Shown: positions 45,704 to 54,531, numbered from the stretch's first letter. The stretch: DNA of 64,000 nucleotides from Acidobacteriota bacterium (GCA_018268895.1 JAFDVP010000009.1:105757-169756); one strand, 5' to 3'. The notes: generated from the sequence alone by a model not told the origin. Numbers and translations are program-made.

Positions 45704-46459
45704 CTACTTCAGGCCTATCTGGAGGCTCTCAAGGTTTTGTGGATGTACCTTGATGATTCCTCTCCGCGGACTGTCGATGTCGGCGATCAGAAAGAACGCG
45801 GTTGCAATCACCAATGGAAGTACGACGAACAGTCGTGGAGCGACCCGTCGCGCGCCATACCCAAGCATCCCGTTGCAGAAGATAGCAATCAAGAACATCA
45901 GCCCCCATGCCGAGCCGGGAATCCGGTTCCACCATGCCGCCTGCGTGTAGCCCTGCGAGTTCAGTACGTCGTTCATTCCCCCAACCGCCAGCGCGATCAA
46001 CGGACTCGGTTGCGCTGCTGCCGGCTGTGAGGCGGCGGCCCAAAGCTCGCGTTGTAGCCTCGCCGTGTCGACATCGATCTGCCTCAACTCATCCAGGTCT
46101 CTGGTGGTATAGAACCGAATCCGCAGGCCGGTATATTGCTTCAGCAAGTTGCGAACTGTCGCGGCTTCGGCCGCGGGCAAAAGGTCCGCGCGGACGTACT
46201 CGGTGCCGATCGCGTTTGCCTCGGCCTCTTCGTAATTTTTCCTCTGGTCATACCTGCCGATGGCCATTGAGAAGGTGAACCCGATAATTAATCCGAGCAG
46301 AGTGAGAGAAGCGCCCAGAACCACCCCGTAATCCGTCCGGAGGTCTTCGGTGACGTTATGCCACCGCGCGCCCAGCTTTGCCCCAACCCATGCGGCAAGC
46401 CACAACGTTATGAATGCAAGTGCAAAGATCAGCCGGGGATACAACGCTATGCTCTCCAA
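45704..46459 (-). CDS. DUF4239 (bestrophin-like) membrane protein
   Basis: 251 residues with helices at about 8-30, 45-68, 180-200 and 210-228. VLGASLTLLGLIIGFTFSMA followed by IGRYDQRKNYEEAEANAIGT is the DUF4239 signature, and the C-terminus (IPGSAWGLMFLIAIFCNGML) matches the family. The function is unknown; a distant relation to bestrophin channels has been proposed. The TTG start at 46459 follows AAGGGAGAG. Convergent with pheS, 13 bp apart. Confidence 0.8.
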   Translation of the reverse strand: MESIALYPRLIFALAFITLWLAAWVGAKLGARWHNVTEDLRTDYGVVLGASLTLLGLIIGFTFSMAIGRYDQRKNYEEAEANAIGTEYVRADLLPAAEAATVRNLLKQYTGLRIRFYTTRDLDELRQIDVDTARLQRELWAAASQPAAAQPSPLIALAVGGMNDVLNSQGYTQAAWWNRIPGSAWGLMFLIAIFCNGMLGYGARRVAPRLFVVLPLVIATAFFLIADIDSPRRGIIKVHPQNLESLQIGLK

Positions 46460-46519
46460 CGAAACTCTCCCTTATGCCCGCGCTTTGGCGCGAGCGTTCG
46501 CCGATCGTAAAGGTTGTAT

Positions 46520-46876
46520 CTACGCCTCGGCCGGATTCTTTTTCAGTCCCAGAAGGCCAAACAGCAGATGCAGCACGGCCAGCGCCACTGCTCCAAGGAA
46601 AGCGGCCTTCCAGTTTGCCACCGAAAAACCGGGTACGAACATGCTGGACAGCTTCAGAATGACTGCATTGATAAGTAGAAAGAACAGCCCGAACGAGAGT
46701 ATCCCCAGCGGTAGTGTCACGAACTTCAGCAGCAGCCCCAACGTCGAATTCAGCAGGCCGATCACAACCACCGCAATCAGCGCCGAGATGAAGCTGCTGA
46801 TCTCAAACCCCTGAACAAAGTGGGCAACGACGAGCAGAACAATTGCGTTCAGAATCCAGTGCAGCAACCAGCGCAT
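46520..46876 (-). CDS. Phage holin family IV-like membrane protein (YvlD-like)
   Basis: 118 residues, four transmembrane helices, matching the 'phage holin family protein' group common outside phages (RWLLHWILNAIVLLVVAHFV then QGFEI; SALIAVVVIGLLNSTLGLLL; TLPLGILSFGLFFLLINAVI). These are ordinary chromosomal membrane proteins, not evidence of a prophage. ATG 46876 has AAAGGG at a good distance; ATG 46882 does not. Confidence 0.82.
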   Translation of the reverse strand: MRWLLHWILNAIVLLVVAHFVQGFEISSFISALIAVVVIGLLNSTLGLLLKFVTLPLGILSFGLFFLLINAVILKLSSMFVPGFSVANWKAAFLGAVALAVLHLLFGLLGLKKNPAEA

Positions 46877-47009
46877 AGCCATCCCTTTCAAGTGCTACGG
46901 ATTGGAGTTACGGGCCGTCGCTCAAGAGCATACCCGAGTATCCCGCCTGCCGTACTGGCAAAGTTTGCGGCGATAGAATTAAACTGGCACGTTCGAGGCT
47001 TTCGGGACA

Positions 47010-47570
47010 ATGGGCAAACAATTCGACCGTATCGAGCAGGTGCATCGAGAGTTCATTGAGCGCCAGCACATCTTTTTCAATGCTTCCGCGGCGGCAACCG
47101 GCCGGGTGAACGTCTCTCCCCGCGATGTCGCCGCGCTGCGCATTCTCGACGCCAATACGGTCATCTATGTCGACCGCACAGGCAGCGGGAACGAAACCGC
47201 GGCCCATCTGCTGGCAGATGGCCGGCTAACGCTGATGTTCTGTGCCTTCACCGGGTCGCCGATGGTCATGAGGCTTTATGGGCAGGGCCGGATCGTCTCT
47301 CGCCCCGGCGAGGAATACAGTGCTTTGCTCGCGACGTACTTCGATAACGTAGAGCCACCAGGGGCGCGGCAGATCGTGTGGCTCGATGTCGACCTTGTGC
47401 AGACCTCCTGTGGAATGAACGTGCCGTTCTTCGACTTCACCGGCGACCGCGATCAGCTCACGCGCTGGGCCGAAGCTAAAGGGGAAGAAGCGCTCGATCA
47501 ATACCGCCGCCAGAAAAACTCCCACAGCATCGACGGGTTTCCCACAGGCATGTTCGACGCCGTTCCTTAG
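47010..47570 (+). CDS. Pyridoxamine 5'-phosphate oxidase-family (split-barrel flavin) protein
   Basis: 186 residues. The FMN-binding split barrel covers ~15-140 (RQHIFFNASAAATGRVNVSP, VIYVDRTGSGNETAAHLLAD, LTLMFCAFTGSPMVMRLYGQ). The C-terminal PFFDFTGDRDQLTRWAEAKG segment matches uncharacterised proteins of the family rather than PdxH. Probable cytoplasmic flavin- or F420-dependent reductase; no substrate can be named. It precedes pheT by 52 bp. Confidence 0.82.
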   Translation: MGKQFDRIEQVHREFIERQHIFFNASAAATGRVNVSPRDVAALRILDANTVIYVDRTGSGNETAAHLLADGRLTLMFCAFTGSPMVMRLYGQGRIVSRPGEEYSALLATYFDNVEPPGARQIVWLDVDLVQTSCGMNVPFFDFTGDRDQLTRWAEAKGEEALDQYRRQKNSHSIDGFPTGMFDAVP

Positions 47571-47622
47571 CGGTATACGCAGGTCGATAGCCGCCTGAGC
47601 ATTTAGACTGGAAGCGTCGATC

Positions 47623-49752
47623 ATGAGAGTTCTTACAAGCTGGCTGCGCCACTACTTACCCACGCTTTCCGTTACCGACCGGCAGCTCGCCGACGACCTT
47701 ACCCTTCGCGGCATCGCCGTTGAAGGTGTGCATCCGTTAGCGGACGGACACCTCTTTGAGATGGACATCACGACCAACCGCGTGGATGCGATGAACCACT
47801 ACGGCATCGCGCGCGAGGCGGCTACGATCTATAACCTGCCGCTGGCGCCGCTACACCCGCAGGTTGGAGTGGGCACGCTCGTCGATGAGCCGTTTTCCGT
47901 TCGCATCTCACCTGAAGCCAAGGGCCTCTGTGGCCGATTCACGGCCCAGGTCCTGCGCGGGATCACAATCGCTCCGAGCACTGGCAAGGTCGCCGAATAC
48001 TTCGGCCTTCTTGGCCAGAAGCAGATATCCAACGCAGTCGACGCATCGAACTTTGTCCTCCTCGGCATGGGCCATCCAACCCATGCCTTCGACCTGGACA
48101 AGATTGAGGGCGGCATCATCGTTCGCCTGGCGCGCAAGGGCGAGAAGCTCCGCTTGCTCGACGGTACGGAGCGCACACTCGAGGCCGACGACCTTGTCGT
48201 AGCCGACGAGAAGAAGGCCCTGGCGCTGGCTGGAGTGATGGGCGGGTGGGACTCGATGATTACGCCCGAGACGAAGAACATCCTCGTCGAAGCGGCATGG
48301 TTCGACCCTGCCAGCGTGCGCCGCAGCTCGCGGCGCCACATGCTGCATACCGATGCCAGCCACCGCTTCGAGCGCGGAGCGGACTTCAACGCACCCAGAT
48401 TGGCGAGCGCACTGGTCTCGGTGTTGATTCTTGAAGCAGGTGGCAAACCTGAGGGCGAGTTGATCGATGTCATCGACCCGGATGTTGCGGCCCGCACCGC
48501 GGATCGCCCCCCGATTGAGCTTTCGGTTGCCCAGGTGCGCCGCCATCTTGGTACGACGATCGATCCCGAGGGCATCAGCAGCGAGATCGTCCAGCAATAC
48601 CTTACCTCGCTTGGCTGCCAGCCCCTGCTTCACGGCCTTGATGTGTATCTCGTCAAGCTGCCGTCGTGGCGGCTCGATCTCGAACGCGAGATTGATCTGA
48701 TCGAAGAGATAGCCCGCGTCTACGGCTATAACCGCTTCGCCAATACGATTCCTACGGCCCTGCCGGTCACGGAATCGCCTGCCGCTGCGACGGAACGGGC
48801 GGTGCGCACACGCCTGCTTGAACTTGGCTTCAGCGAGACGGTATCGAGTAGCTTCGCGAGCCGCGAAGACGCCAATCTCTTTTATGGAGCCGACGGCGCA
48901 CACGCGGGAAGGCATGCGGTCGCAATGGAGAATCCGCTCTCAGAGGAAGCATCGCTGCTGCGTCCGTCGCTGGCGCCGGGAATGCTGACGATGCTCGCCA
49001 ACAACCTCAATCGCGACGTGCGCGAAGCCCGTCTGTTTGAGCAGGGGCAGGTCTTTACGGGGACCATCCCGGCCGGTGCTTCGCATGTTACCGAGGTTCA
49101 TGAGACCGCCCAGCTCTCTCTGGGGTTGACGGCAGATGCCATGCAGCCCACTGCGTTGCACTCTGCTGCGGACGCGCCGGTTTTTGATTTGAAGGGCGTC
49201 ATCGAGTCGCTGGCTTCGCTGGTTGCACTGCCGGGAGGGAGCGCGGGGCTTTCTTTCACGACTGCGAACACGCCTGCGTGGCTTGAGCCTGGCCGCTCCG
49301 CCGTCGCTCTGGTGAACAATCGCGCCTTTGCCGTCTTTGGCGAACTCGCAGCCTCGGAACGTGAGACGCGCAAGCTACGCCAGCCGGTCTATCTGGCGCA
49401 GCTCGATCTGGAGCGGCTCTACGAGCTTCCTCTCAAGCGGGCCACCTCGCGCGATCTCTCCCGTTTTCAGGCAGTCGAGCGCGACTTCTCCTTTGTCTTC
49501 CCCGACAGTTGTGCGTGGAAGACGATTGCCGAGGCCATTCGTGCCCTTGCGATCCCCGAGATGACGCGGCTTTCACCCGAGGAGATCTTCCGCGATCCAA
49601 AGGGCAAGGCCGTCGCGCAGGGACACTACTCCCTGCTGCTGCGAACGGTCTTCCAGTCATACGACCGCACGCTGCGCGAAGAGGAGATTGCGGGCTGGTC
49701 ATCGCGCATCGTCGAAGTCCTTACAGGACTTGGCGGCACGCAGAGGGCCTGA
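47623..49752 (+). CDS. pheT: Phenylalanine-tRNA ligase beta subunit, short form
   Basis: 709 residues, about 90 fewer than usual. The start MRVLTSWLRHYLPT and GIAVEGVHPLADGHLFEMDI then TTNRVDAMNHYGIARE show that the EMAP/OB-fold tRNA-binding domain, normally inserted at about residues 40-150, is missing: the B1 strands join directly. B3/4 (editing; FVLLGMGHPTHAFDLDKIEG), B5 (~290-370), the catalytic-like core and the C-terminal FDX-ACB anticodon domain (RFQAVERDFSFVFP to the end) are present. ATG 47623. Separated from pheS by 1.9 kb with two opposing genes. Confidence 0.94.
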   Translation: MRVLTSWLRHYLPTLSVTDRQLADDLTLRGIAVEGVHPLADGHLFEMDITTNRVDAMNHYGIAREAATIYNLPLAPLHPQVGVGTLVDEPFSVRISPEAKGLCGRFTAQVLRGITIAPSTGKVAEYFGLLGQKQISNAVDASNFVLLGMGHPTHAFDLDKIEGGIIVRLARKGEKLRLLDGTERTLEADDLVVADEKKALALAGVMGGWDSMITPETKNILVEAAWFDPASVRRSSRRHMLHTDASHRFERGADFNAPRLASALVSVLILEAGGKPEGELIDVIDPDVAARTADRPPIELSVAQVRRHLGTTIDPEGISSEIVQQYLTSLGCQPLLHGLDVYLVKLPSWRLDLEREIDLIEEIARVYGYNRFANTIPTALPVTESPAAATERAVRTRLLELGFSETVSSSFASREDANLFYGADGAHAGRHAVAMENPLSEEASLLRPSLAPGMLTMLANNLNRDVREARLFEQGQVFTGTIPAGASHVTEVHETAQLSLGLTADAMQPTALHSAADAPVFDLKGVIESLASLVALPGGSAGLSFTTANTPAWLEPGRSAVALVNNRAFAVFGELAASERETRKLRQPVYLAQLDLERLYELPLKRATSRDLSRFQAVERDFSFVFPDSCAWKTIAEAIRALAIPEMTRLSPEEIFRDPKGKAVAQGHYSLLLRTVFQSYDRTLREEEIAGWSSRIVEVLTGLGGTQRA

Positions 49753-49863
49753 GTTGCCCGCAGAGTGGAAAAATAGCGAATCCATCATGGTTCTCGCTAT
49801 GAAATATCCACGACGTTGGCATCTATACTGACAAAAGAATTTTCCAGCAGGAGCACCGGATTT

Positions 49864-50121
49864 ATGAGCACAGCAACGATCAGCGTCGACGAGTTCCAGG
49901 CACTTGAACAGAAGGTGCTGCGCGCCGTCGAGATCGTGAAGAAGGAACGCGAGGCGCGCGCCAAGGCCGAGGCAGAGATCGCCAGCCTGAAAGAGCAGCT
50001 TGAGTTCCAGGCCCTTGTTGCCAGCGAGGCGCAGGCAGCAGTCAACACGCTCAGCAAGGACCGCGACGTTGTGAAGCAGCGTGTAGAAAAGATGCTCCAG
50101 CAGATGGATGAGTTGTTGTAG
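49864..50121 (+). CDS. Small coiled-coil protein upstream of zapA
   Basis: 85 residues, almost wholly a predicted coiled coil (residues ~10-80; LEQKVLRAVEIVKKEREARA, then AEAEIASLKEQLEF). ATG 49864 follows CAGGAG; the longer frame from 49816 has no ribosome site. It lies 20 bp before zapA, so it is a likely partner in cell division, comparable in shape to ZapB; sequence identity with ZapB is not claimed. Confidence 0.75.
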   Translation: MSTATISVDEFQALEQKVLRAVEIVKKEREARAKAEAEIASLKEQLEFQALVASEAQAAVNTLSKDRDVVKQRVEKMLQQMDELL

Positions 50122-50141
50122 ATCGACCGACAGGAGAGACG

Positions 50142-50543
50142 ATGGATCAGACAGCCCAGAAGGCCCAGGCAGTCCAGGCGAACCCCACCCCCGCGCAGCA
50201 GCCTCAGGCTACAGCCGATGCTCAGCAGGAGAGGCAGTCCGTCGCCGTCGATATCTTCGATCAGGTCTATCACCTTCGCGGGACCGATACCGCATACATT
50301 GAGCAGCTCGCCCACGTCGTCGACACGAAGATGCGCGCCGTCTCCGCGCTCGGCAATACGGTCGACTCGCTTCGAGTCGCGGTGCTTGCCGCCCTGAACA
50401 TCGCCGATGAGCTGGAGACGCTACGTGCAAGATACGAGAGCCTCTCTGGAAGCCTCTCGCTCTCGCAAGTGACGATGCGCTCCCGCGCCGGGTCACTCGC
50501 CGGACTACTCGACGAAGTACTGGAAGACCGCAAGGTCGGCTAA
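50142..50543 (+). CDS. zapA: Cell division protein ZapA
   Basis: 133 residues. After a Gln/Ala/Pro-rich N-terminal extension of ~30 residues, the ZapA core follows: VAVDIFDQVYHLRGTDTAYI, then EQLAHVVDTKMRAVS and the long C-terminal helix. ZapA binds and bundles FtsZ. The N-terminal extension is longer than in proteobacterial ZapA. Preceded by GGAGAG and by the coiled-coil gene in the same operon. Confidence 0.9.
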   Translation: MDQTAQKAQAVQANPTPAQQPQATADAQQERQSVAVDIFDQVYHLRGTDTAYIEQLAHVVDTKMRAVSALGNTVDSLRVAVLAALNIADELETLRARYESLSGSLSLSQVTMRSRAGSLAGLLDEVLEDRKVG

Positions 50544-50552
50544 GAGATATCC

Positions 50553-50581
50553 TGTCATTCTGAGCGATAGCGAAGAATCCC
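50553..50581. repeat. Dispersed repeat of the TGTCATTCTGAGCG type
   Basis: 29 bp between zapA and the PaiB-like gene. A related element lies at 59329-59371. These sequences are, to my recollection, abundant in Terriglobia genomes; no count can be given here. Confidence 0.6.
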
Positions 50582-50644
50582 GGTATTGCCTTTTTGCCGG
50601 TGCAGATGCTTGGATCCACCCCCTTGCTTCGCGCTGGAGCTAAC

Positions 50645-51283
50645 ATGTATGTCCCTAAGTTCAACGAAGAGACGCGCATTCCTGTGCTCGACGGCCTGAT
50701 GCGGTTGCATCCGCTTGCCTCGCTCGTCACGATGGGAAGCTCCCGCCTCTTTGCGACGCACCTTCCGATGGTGCTGCATCGCGACGACGAGACCCACGCC
50801 ATCCTGCGCGGGCACATCTCACGCGCCAACCGGCAATGGCGAGACTACGATCCCGGTATTTCGGCGCTTGCTATCTTCGCAGGTCCGCAACACTACATCA
50901 CTCCAAACTGGTATCCGGAGAAGGCCGTCAGCGGGAAGGTTGTTCCTACGTGGAACTACGCGGTCGTCCACGCCTACGGCAAGCTGAAGATCGTCGAAGA
51001 TGCCGCATGGCTCCTCACGCATCTCAACTCACTGACCGACACGCACGAGGCTGCGTCGGCTATTCCGTGGAAGGTCACGGATGCTCCTGCCGACTACGTT
51101 GAGAGCATCGCCAAAGGCATCGTGGGCATCGAGCTTTCCATTGAAAGACTTGAAGGGAAGTGGAAGGTCAGTCAGAACCAGAATGAGCAGACCCGCGCCT
51201 CTGTTGCCGAGGGGCTTGCGAAGCTCGATACCGAATCCAGCCTCGCCATGCGTTTGCTCGTCAATGGCGAACGAAGAGGCTGA
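50645..51283 (+). CDS. PaiB-family FMN-binding protein
   Basis: 212 residues. MYVPKFNEETRIPVLDGLMR is the family N-terminus; THLPMVLHRD, LRGHISRANRQW, YITPNWYPEKAVSGKVVPTW then NYAVVHAYG are the conserved PaiB blocks. PaiB proteins are split-barrel flavin/heme-binding proteins, named as negative regulators of sporulation and protease genes in Bacillus; here it is probably an oxidoreductase-like or stress protein. ATG 50645 follows GGAGC. It stands between zapA and the structured RNA. Confidence 0.9.
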   Translation: MYVPKFNEETRIPVLDGLMRLHPLASLVTMGSSRLFATHLPMVLHRDDETHAILRGHISRANRQWRDYDPGISALAIFAGPQHYITPNWYPEKAVSGKVVPTWNYAVVHAYGKLKIVEDAAWLLTHLNSLTDTHEAASAIPWKVTDAPADYVESIAKGIVGIELSIERLEGKWKVSQNQNEQTRASVAEGLAKLDTESSLAMRLLVNGERRG

Positions 51284-51368
51284 TTCTCCTTCCTCCAATA
51301 AGGCCGCATATTCTACGCCGTGCGTCAACTTGCAAACCTGTTGCCGCACAGGTAGCATCACAACTCAA

Positions 51369-51565
51369 GAGACCGGCCTGCAAAGCAGGTACGCGATCCA
51401 CGCTGGTTGAACCAACATTCATTGAACAGGGGCCTGGCTCGTATATATGGTTCGGTGTGCAACGTCCGCCAGTCCGGAATGCCTAAAGAACCACGGCAGG
51501 GTCCCGCCGTCTTAGGACGGGTTCACCAGCGCATCTGCGTACGGCCCAGCGGGTCGGTCTTTTGT
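51369..51565 (+). ncRNA. ssrS: Rod-shaped structured RNA, candidate 6S RNA
   Basis: The ends fold into one long interrupted helix: AGACCGGCCTG (51370-51380) with its partner ending CGGTCT near 51560; GTACGC (51389-51394) with GCGTAC (51537-51542); CGCTGGTTGAACC (51401-51413) with GGTTCACCAGCG (51520-51531) leaving one bulged U. Between lie about 105 nt with smaller hairpins (CTGGC/GCCAG, CGGC/GCCG). A U-rich tail (TCTTTTGTATTTC) follows the closing stem. The length near 190 nt, the rod with symmetrical bulges and the position downstream of zapA match 6S RNA. No coding frame explains the pairing. The 6S identity is an inference. Confidence 0.55.
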
Positions 51566-51601
51566 ATTTCGTCATCAGTCTTCTTGTAACGTCTCTCATC
51601 T

Positions 51602-52348
51602 GTGCATCCCAACTTCATCCACCTCGGATTCCTGACCATCCCAACCTTCGGCCTGTTTGCCGCGATGGGGCTGATGCTTGCGCTTACGCTCAGCCTTCGC
51701 ACCGCTGCCGTTGTTGGGCTTAGTCCGGACCGACTGTGGAACGCAGGATTGTTCAGCATCGTCGCCGCCTTCGTCTTCTCCAGGCTGCTGTTGGTCGCGA
51801 CGAACTTCACGAGCTTCCTCTCCTATCCGGTGTTATTCCTGATGGTGCCGTCGCTGACTCCCCTGGGCTTGTTGCTGACTGTGCTGGTCGTCATTCTCTA
51901 CCTGCGTATGCGTGGATTGCCGTTGCTGCCAACACTGGACGCCTGGGCGCCCTGCGCGACGCTCGCCTGGGCATTCCTGGCGATAGGCCACTTCACCGAA
52001 GGAAGTGATCCCGGTATGCCAAGCGCGCTTCCGTGGGCAATCTCGATCGTTCGCGGCGCGCCGCGCCACCACCCGATTGGGATTTACATCGCACTTGCCG
52101 CTGCGATCATCACCGTCGTTCTGCTGCGACACCTCCGCTCCCGGCGCCGCGCCGGAGACACGGCTGCACTTGCGCTCGCTCTTTGCGGGGCCGCACAGTT
52201 CTTCATCTCATTTCTCCGCGAGCCGGAGTTTATGGACAACGCGCTCGCGACCATGCTTGACCCCATCCAATGGGTGGCGCTGGGCATGATCGTCACCGCT
52301 GCGCTTCTCTGGCAGCAACCGCGCAGGCAGGTGACTCATGCCGTCTAA
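51602..52348 (+). CDS. Lgt-like membrane protein (prolipoprotein diacylglyceryl transferase family)
   Basis: 248 residues, about seven transmembrane helices. MHPNFIHLGFLTIPTFGLFA is the typical Lgt opening and APRHHPIGIYIALA corresponds to the RHPxQLYE region. However, the signature RIGNF...NGE segment reads AIGHFTEGSDPGMPSALPWA, without its Arg, and the Glu after the HP-x-x-Y motif is missing. It is therefore either a degenerate paralogue or a divergent enzyme; a true Lgt may be encoded elsewhere. GTG start. The last 11 bp overlap the next gene. Confidence 0.78.
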   Translation: MHPNFIHLGFLTIPTFGLFAAMGLMLALTLSLRTAAVVGLSPDRLWNAGLFSIVAAFVFSRLLLVATNFTSFLSYPVLFLMVPSLTPLGLLLTVLVVILYLRMRGLPLLPTLDAWAPCATLAWAFLAIGHFTEGSDPGMPSALPWAISIVRGAPRHHPIGIYIALAAAIITVVLLRHLRSRRRAGDTAALALALCGAAQFFISFLREPEFMDNALATMLDPIQWVALGMIVTAALLWQQPRRQVTHAV

Positions 52349-53459
52349 AAACATGCTCCCGAAGGGGCAACGCAGACACACGGTAAAGCCGGAGTACCGC
52401 GCCACACGCGGCGTCGAGCCTCCCGCCGCGCCCGCTATCCCGCAGGTCGACATCGACGACGAGGCAAAAGAGAGCATCCACGCATTTACCGCCGCGCCCG
52501 AGGCGCAGGGACTTCGCCTCGATCAATATCTCGCGCAGGCGATTCCCGACATCAGCCGCGCGCGCGTGCAGCTTTTGATCGAACACGGCCAGGTCACCGT
52601 CAACAGTCAGCCTCCAAAGGCGAAGCTGAAGCTACAGGGTGGCGAGCGCATCGAGATCGCTGGAGCGCCCCATCCTCCGCCGCTTCATGCCTTCCCTGAA
52701 GACATTCCTCTCACCATCCTGCATGAGGACAAACACCTCGCCATCATCGACAAGCCCGCCGGCATGATGGTCCACGCCGGCTCCGGATCTGTCGATCCCG
52801 ACGGCACCGACACCCGCAACCATGGCACCCTCGTCAACGCTCTCCTCTATCACTTCAACAAGCTCTCGCACGTAGGCGGCGAACTGCGGCCGGGCATCGT
52901 GCATCGGCTCGACAAGCAGACGAGCGGCATCATCGTGGTCGCCAAGGACGACAGCACCCATCGCAAGCTCAGCGAGATGTTTGCCTCGCGTGAGTTGGAG
53001 AAGACATACATTGCTCTGGTGCACGGCCGTCTCCCGAAAGAAAACATCACCGTCAATCTCCCCATCGGCCGCGACCTCATCCGGCGTACCCGCATGACCA
53101 CGCGCCGGTCTGCCGACAGCGAAGGCGTCCGCCCCGCCGTCTCGCACATCAAGGTGCTTGAACGCATTCATTCACCGGGGTACGGCGACTTCACTCTCGT
53201 CGAGGTCCGAATTGAGACGGGCCGGACCCACCAGATCCGTGTGCACCTCCAGGCGCTTGGCCACCCTGTCGTGGGCGACACACTTTACGGAGCGCCGCAT
53301 CATTTTGGACAGCCGCAGGCAACGCTCTCGCTTGATCGCAACTTTCTCCACGCCACGCGGCTGGTCTTCGATCACCCACAGACCAGAAAGCGGCTCCAGA
53401 TCGAGTCGCCGCTTCCCCCGTTGCTTCAGGATTTACTGGCTTCGATTCGTGCCGATTAG
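52338..53459 (+). CDS. RluA/RluD-family 23S rRNA pseudouridine synthase
   Basis: 373 residues. After a basic N-terminal extension comes an S4 RNA-binding domain (~58-110; LRLDQYLAQAIPDISRARVQ then LLIEHGQVTVN) and the catalytic domain with GIVHRLDKQTSGIIVVAKDD (catalytic Asp, ~192) and VRIETGRTHQIRVHLQALGH. A GSGSVDPDGTDTRNHG loop and the RRSADSEGVRP insert are not in E. coli RluD. It modifies U residues of 23S rRNA; the exact sites are inferred from family. Translation is probably coupled to the Lgt-like gene. Confidence 0.9.
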   Translation: MPSKNMLPKGQRRHTVKPEYRATRGVEPPAAPAIPQVDIDDEAKESIHAFTAAPEAQGLRLDQYLAQAIPDISRARVQLLIEHGQVTVNSQPPKAKLKLQGGERIEIAGAPHPPPLHAFPEDIPLTILHEDKHLAIIDKPAGMMVHAGSGSVDPDGTDTRNHGTLVNALLYHFNKLSHVGGELRPGIVHRLDKQTSGIIVVAKDDSTHRKLSEMFASRELEKTYIALVHGRLPKENITVNLPIGRDLIRRTRMTTRRSADSEGVRPAVSHIKVLERIHSPGYGDFTLVEVRIETGRTHQIRVHLQALGHPVVGDTLYGAPHHFGQPQATLSLDRNFLHATRLVFDHPQTRKRLQIESPLPPLLQDLLASIRAD

Positions 53460-53505
53460 CGGTCAGATTTTAGGTAAAATAAAGCCAGTGACTGGTCGTG
53501 TGCGA

Positions 53506-54531
53506 ATGAATCGTGTCTCCTGGCCCCTGGCCGCAGGTCTGCTGATTGCTTCACTTTCGGGTGCGCGGCTTTGCGCGCAGAATGCGCCGTCCACGGCTCC
53601 GGCAACGCAGCCAGCTACACCGGCTTCCCCTCAGGTTCAGGCACCGGCTCAGAACCAGCAACCGAACTCCGATGAGGCCCCTGACCTCAGCGCGCCAACG
53701 ATCAAGGTGCAGGTGCAGGAGGTCAACCTCATCTTTACGGTCACGGACAAGAAGGGCCGGTTTATCACCGGGCTGCAGCGTCAGAACTTCGGTCTGCTCG
53801 ACGACGGCCGTCCGCCGGTTCAGGTTCTGAAGTTCACGCAGCAGACGAACCTGCCTCTGCGCGTTGGCATCCTCCTCGATACGTCCAGCTCGATCCGTCA
53901 GCGGTTCCAGTTCGAGCAGGACTCTGCCATCGAGTTCCTCCTGCAGATCCTGCATCGCAACGACCGCGCCTTTATCGAGGGATTCGATATCGAGACCGAT
54001 ATCGCGCAGGGTTACACCAACAACATCGACCTGCTCAACCAGGGCATCCGCAAGCTGCGCCCCGGCGGCGGAACCGCTCTCTACGATGCGCTGTACAAGA
54101 CCTGTCGCGATCAGATGCTGACGCTGAAGGAAGATGGTGCCGTTCGCCGCGCGCTGATTGTCGTCTCCGACGGTGATGACAACTACAGCCGCGTCCAGCA
54201 GTCCGACGCCATCAAGATGTGCCAGCGCGCCGAGACGATCGTCTACACCATCAGCACGAACGTCAGCCCGAGCAAGGACAAGGGCGACGAGGTCCTTCGC
54301 GTCATCTCCGAGGCGACTGGCGGCGCGCCCTTCTTTCCAGTAAAGATCGAAGACGTTGCGGTTGGTTTTCGCAACATTCAGGAAGAGTTGCGCAGCCAGT
54401 ATTCGCTTGTCTATCGACCGGCTGAGTTCAAGCAGGATGGCTCCTTCCGCACCATCTATCTTCAGGCGCTCGACCCTCGCTACCGCGTCCGTGCCAGCAA
54501 GGGCTACTTTGCTCCCCGCGCAACGCCTTAG
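53506..54531 (+). CDS. Acidobacterial VWFA-related secreted protein
   Basis: 341 residues. ATG 53506 (GTG 53488 is possible) begins a signal peptide (WPLAAGLLIASLSGARLCAQ), then a Pro/Ala/Gln-rich linker (~25-60). Next is a short beta domain (VQEVNLIFTVTDKKGRFITG) and a von Willebrand A domain: DTSSSIRQRF (MIDAS DxSxS, ~125), GGGTALYDAL (MIDAS Thr, ~187) and VVSDGDDNYS (Asp, ~220). This matches the 'VWFA-related Acidobacterial domain' family. Probably periplasmic or surface-bound adhesion or complex assembly; the ligand is unknown. Confidence 0.9.
   Translation: MNRVSWPLAAGLLIASLSGARLCAQNAPSTAPATQPATPASPQVQAPAQNQQPNSDEAPDLSAPTIKVQVQEVNLIFTVTDKKGRFITGLQRQNFGLLDDGRPPVQVLKFTQQTNLPLRVGILLDTSSSIRQRFQFEQDSAIEFLLQILHRNDRAFIEGFDIETDIAQGYTNNIDLLNQGIRKLRPGGGTALYDALYKTCRDQMLTLKEDGAVRRALIVVSDGDDNYSRVQQSDAIKMCQRAETIVYTISTNVSPSKDKGDEVLRVISEATGGAPFFPVKIEDVAVGFRNIQEELRSQYSLVYRPAEFKQDGSFRTIYLQALDPRYRVRASKGYFAPRATP

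Noticed and set aside
46520..46876. Holin-family protein as a prophage sign
   Set aside because: This four-helix family is widespread in chromosomes; there are no lysis, capsid or tail genes nearby.
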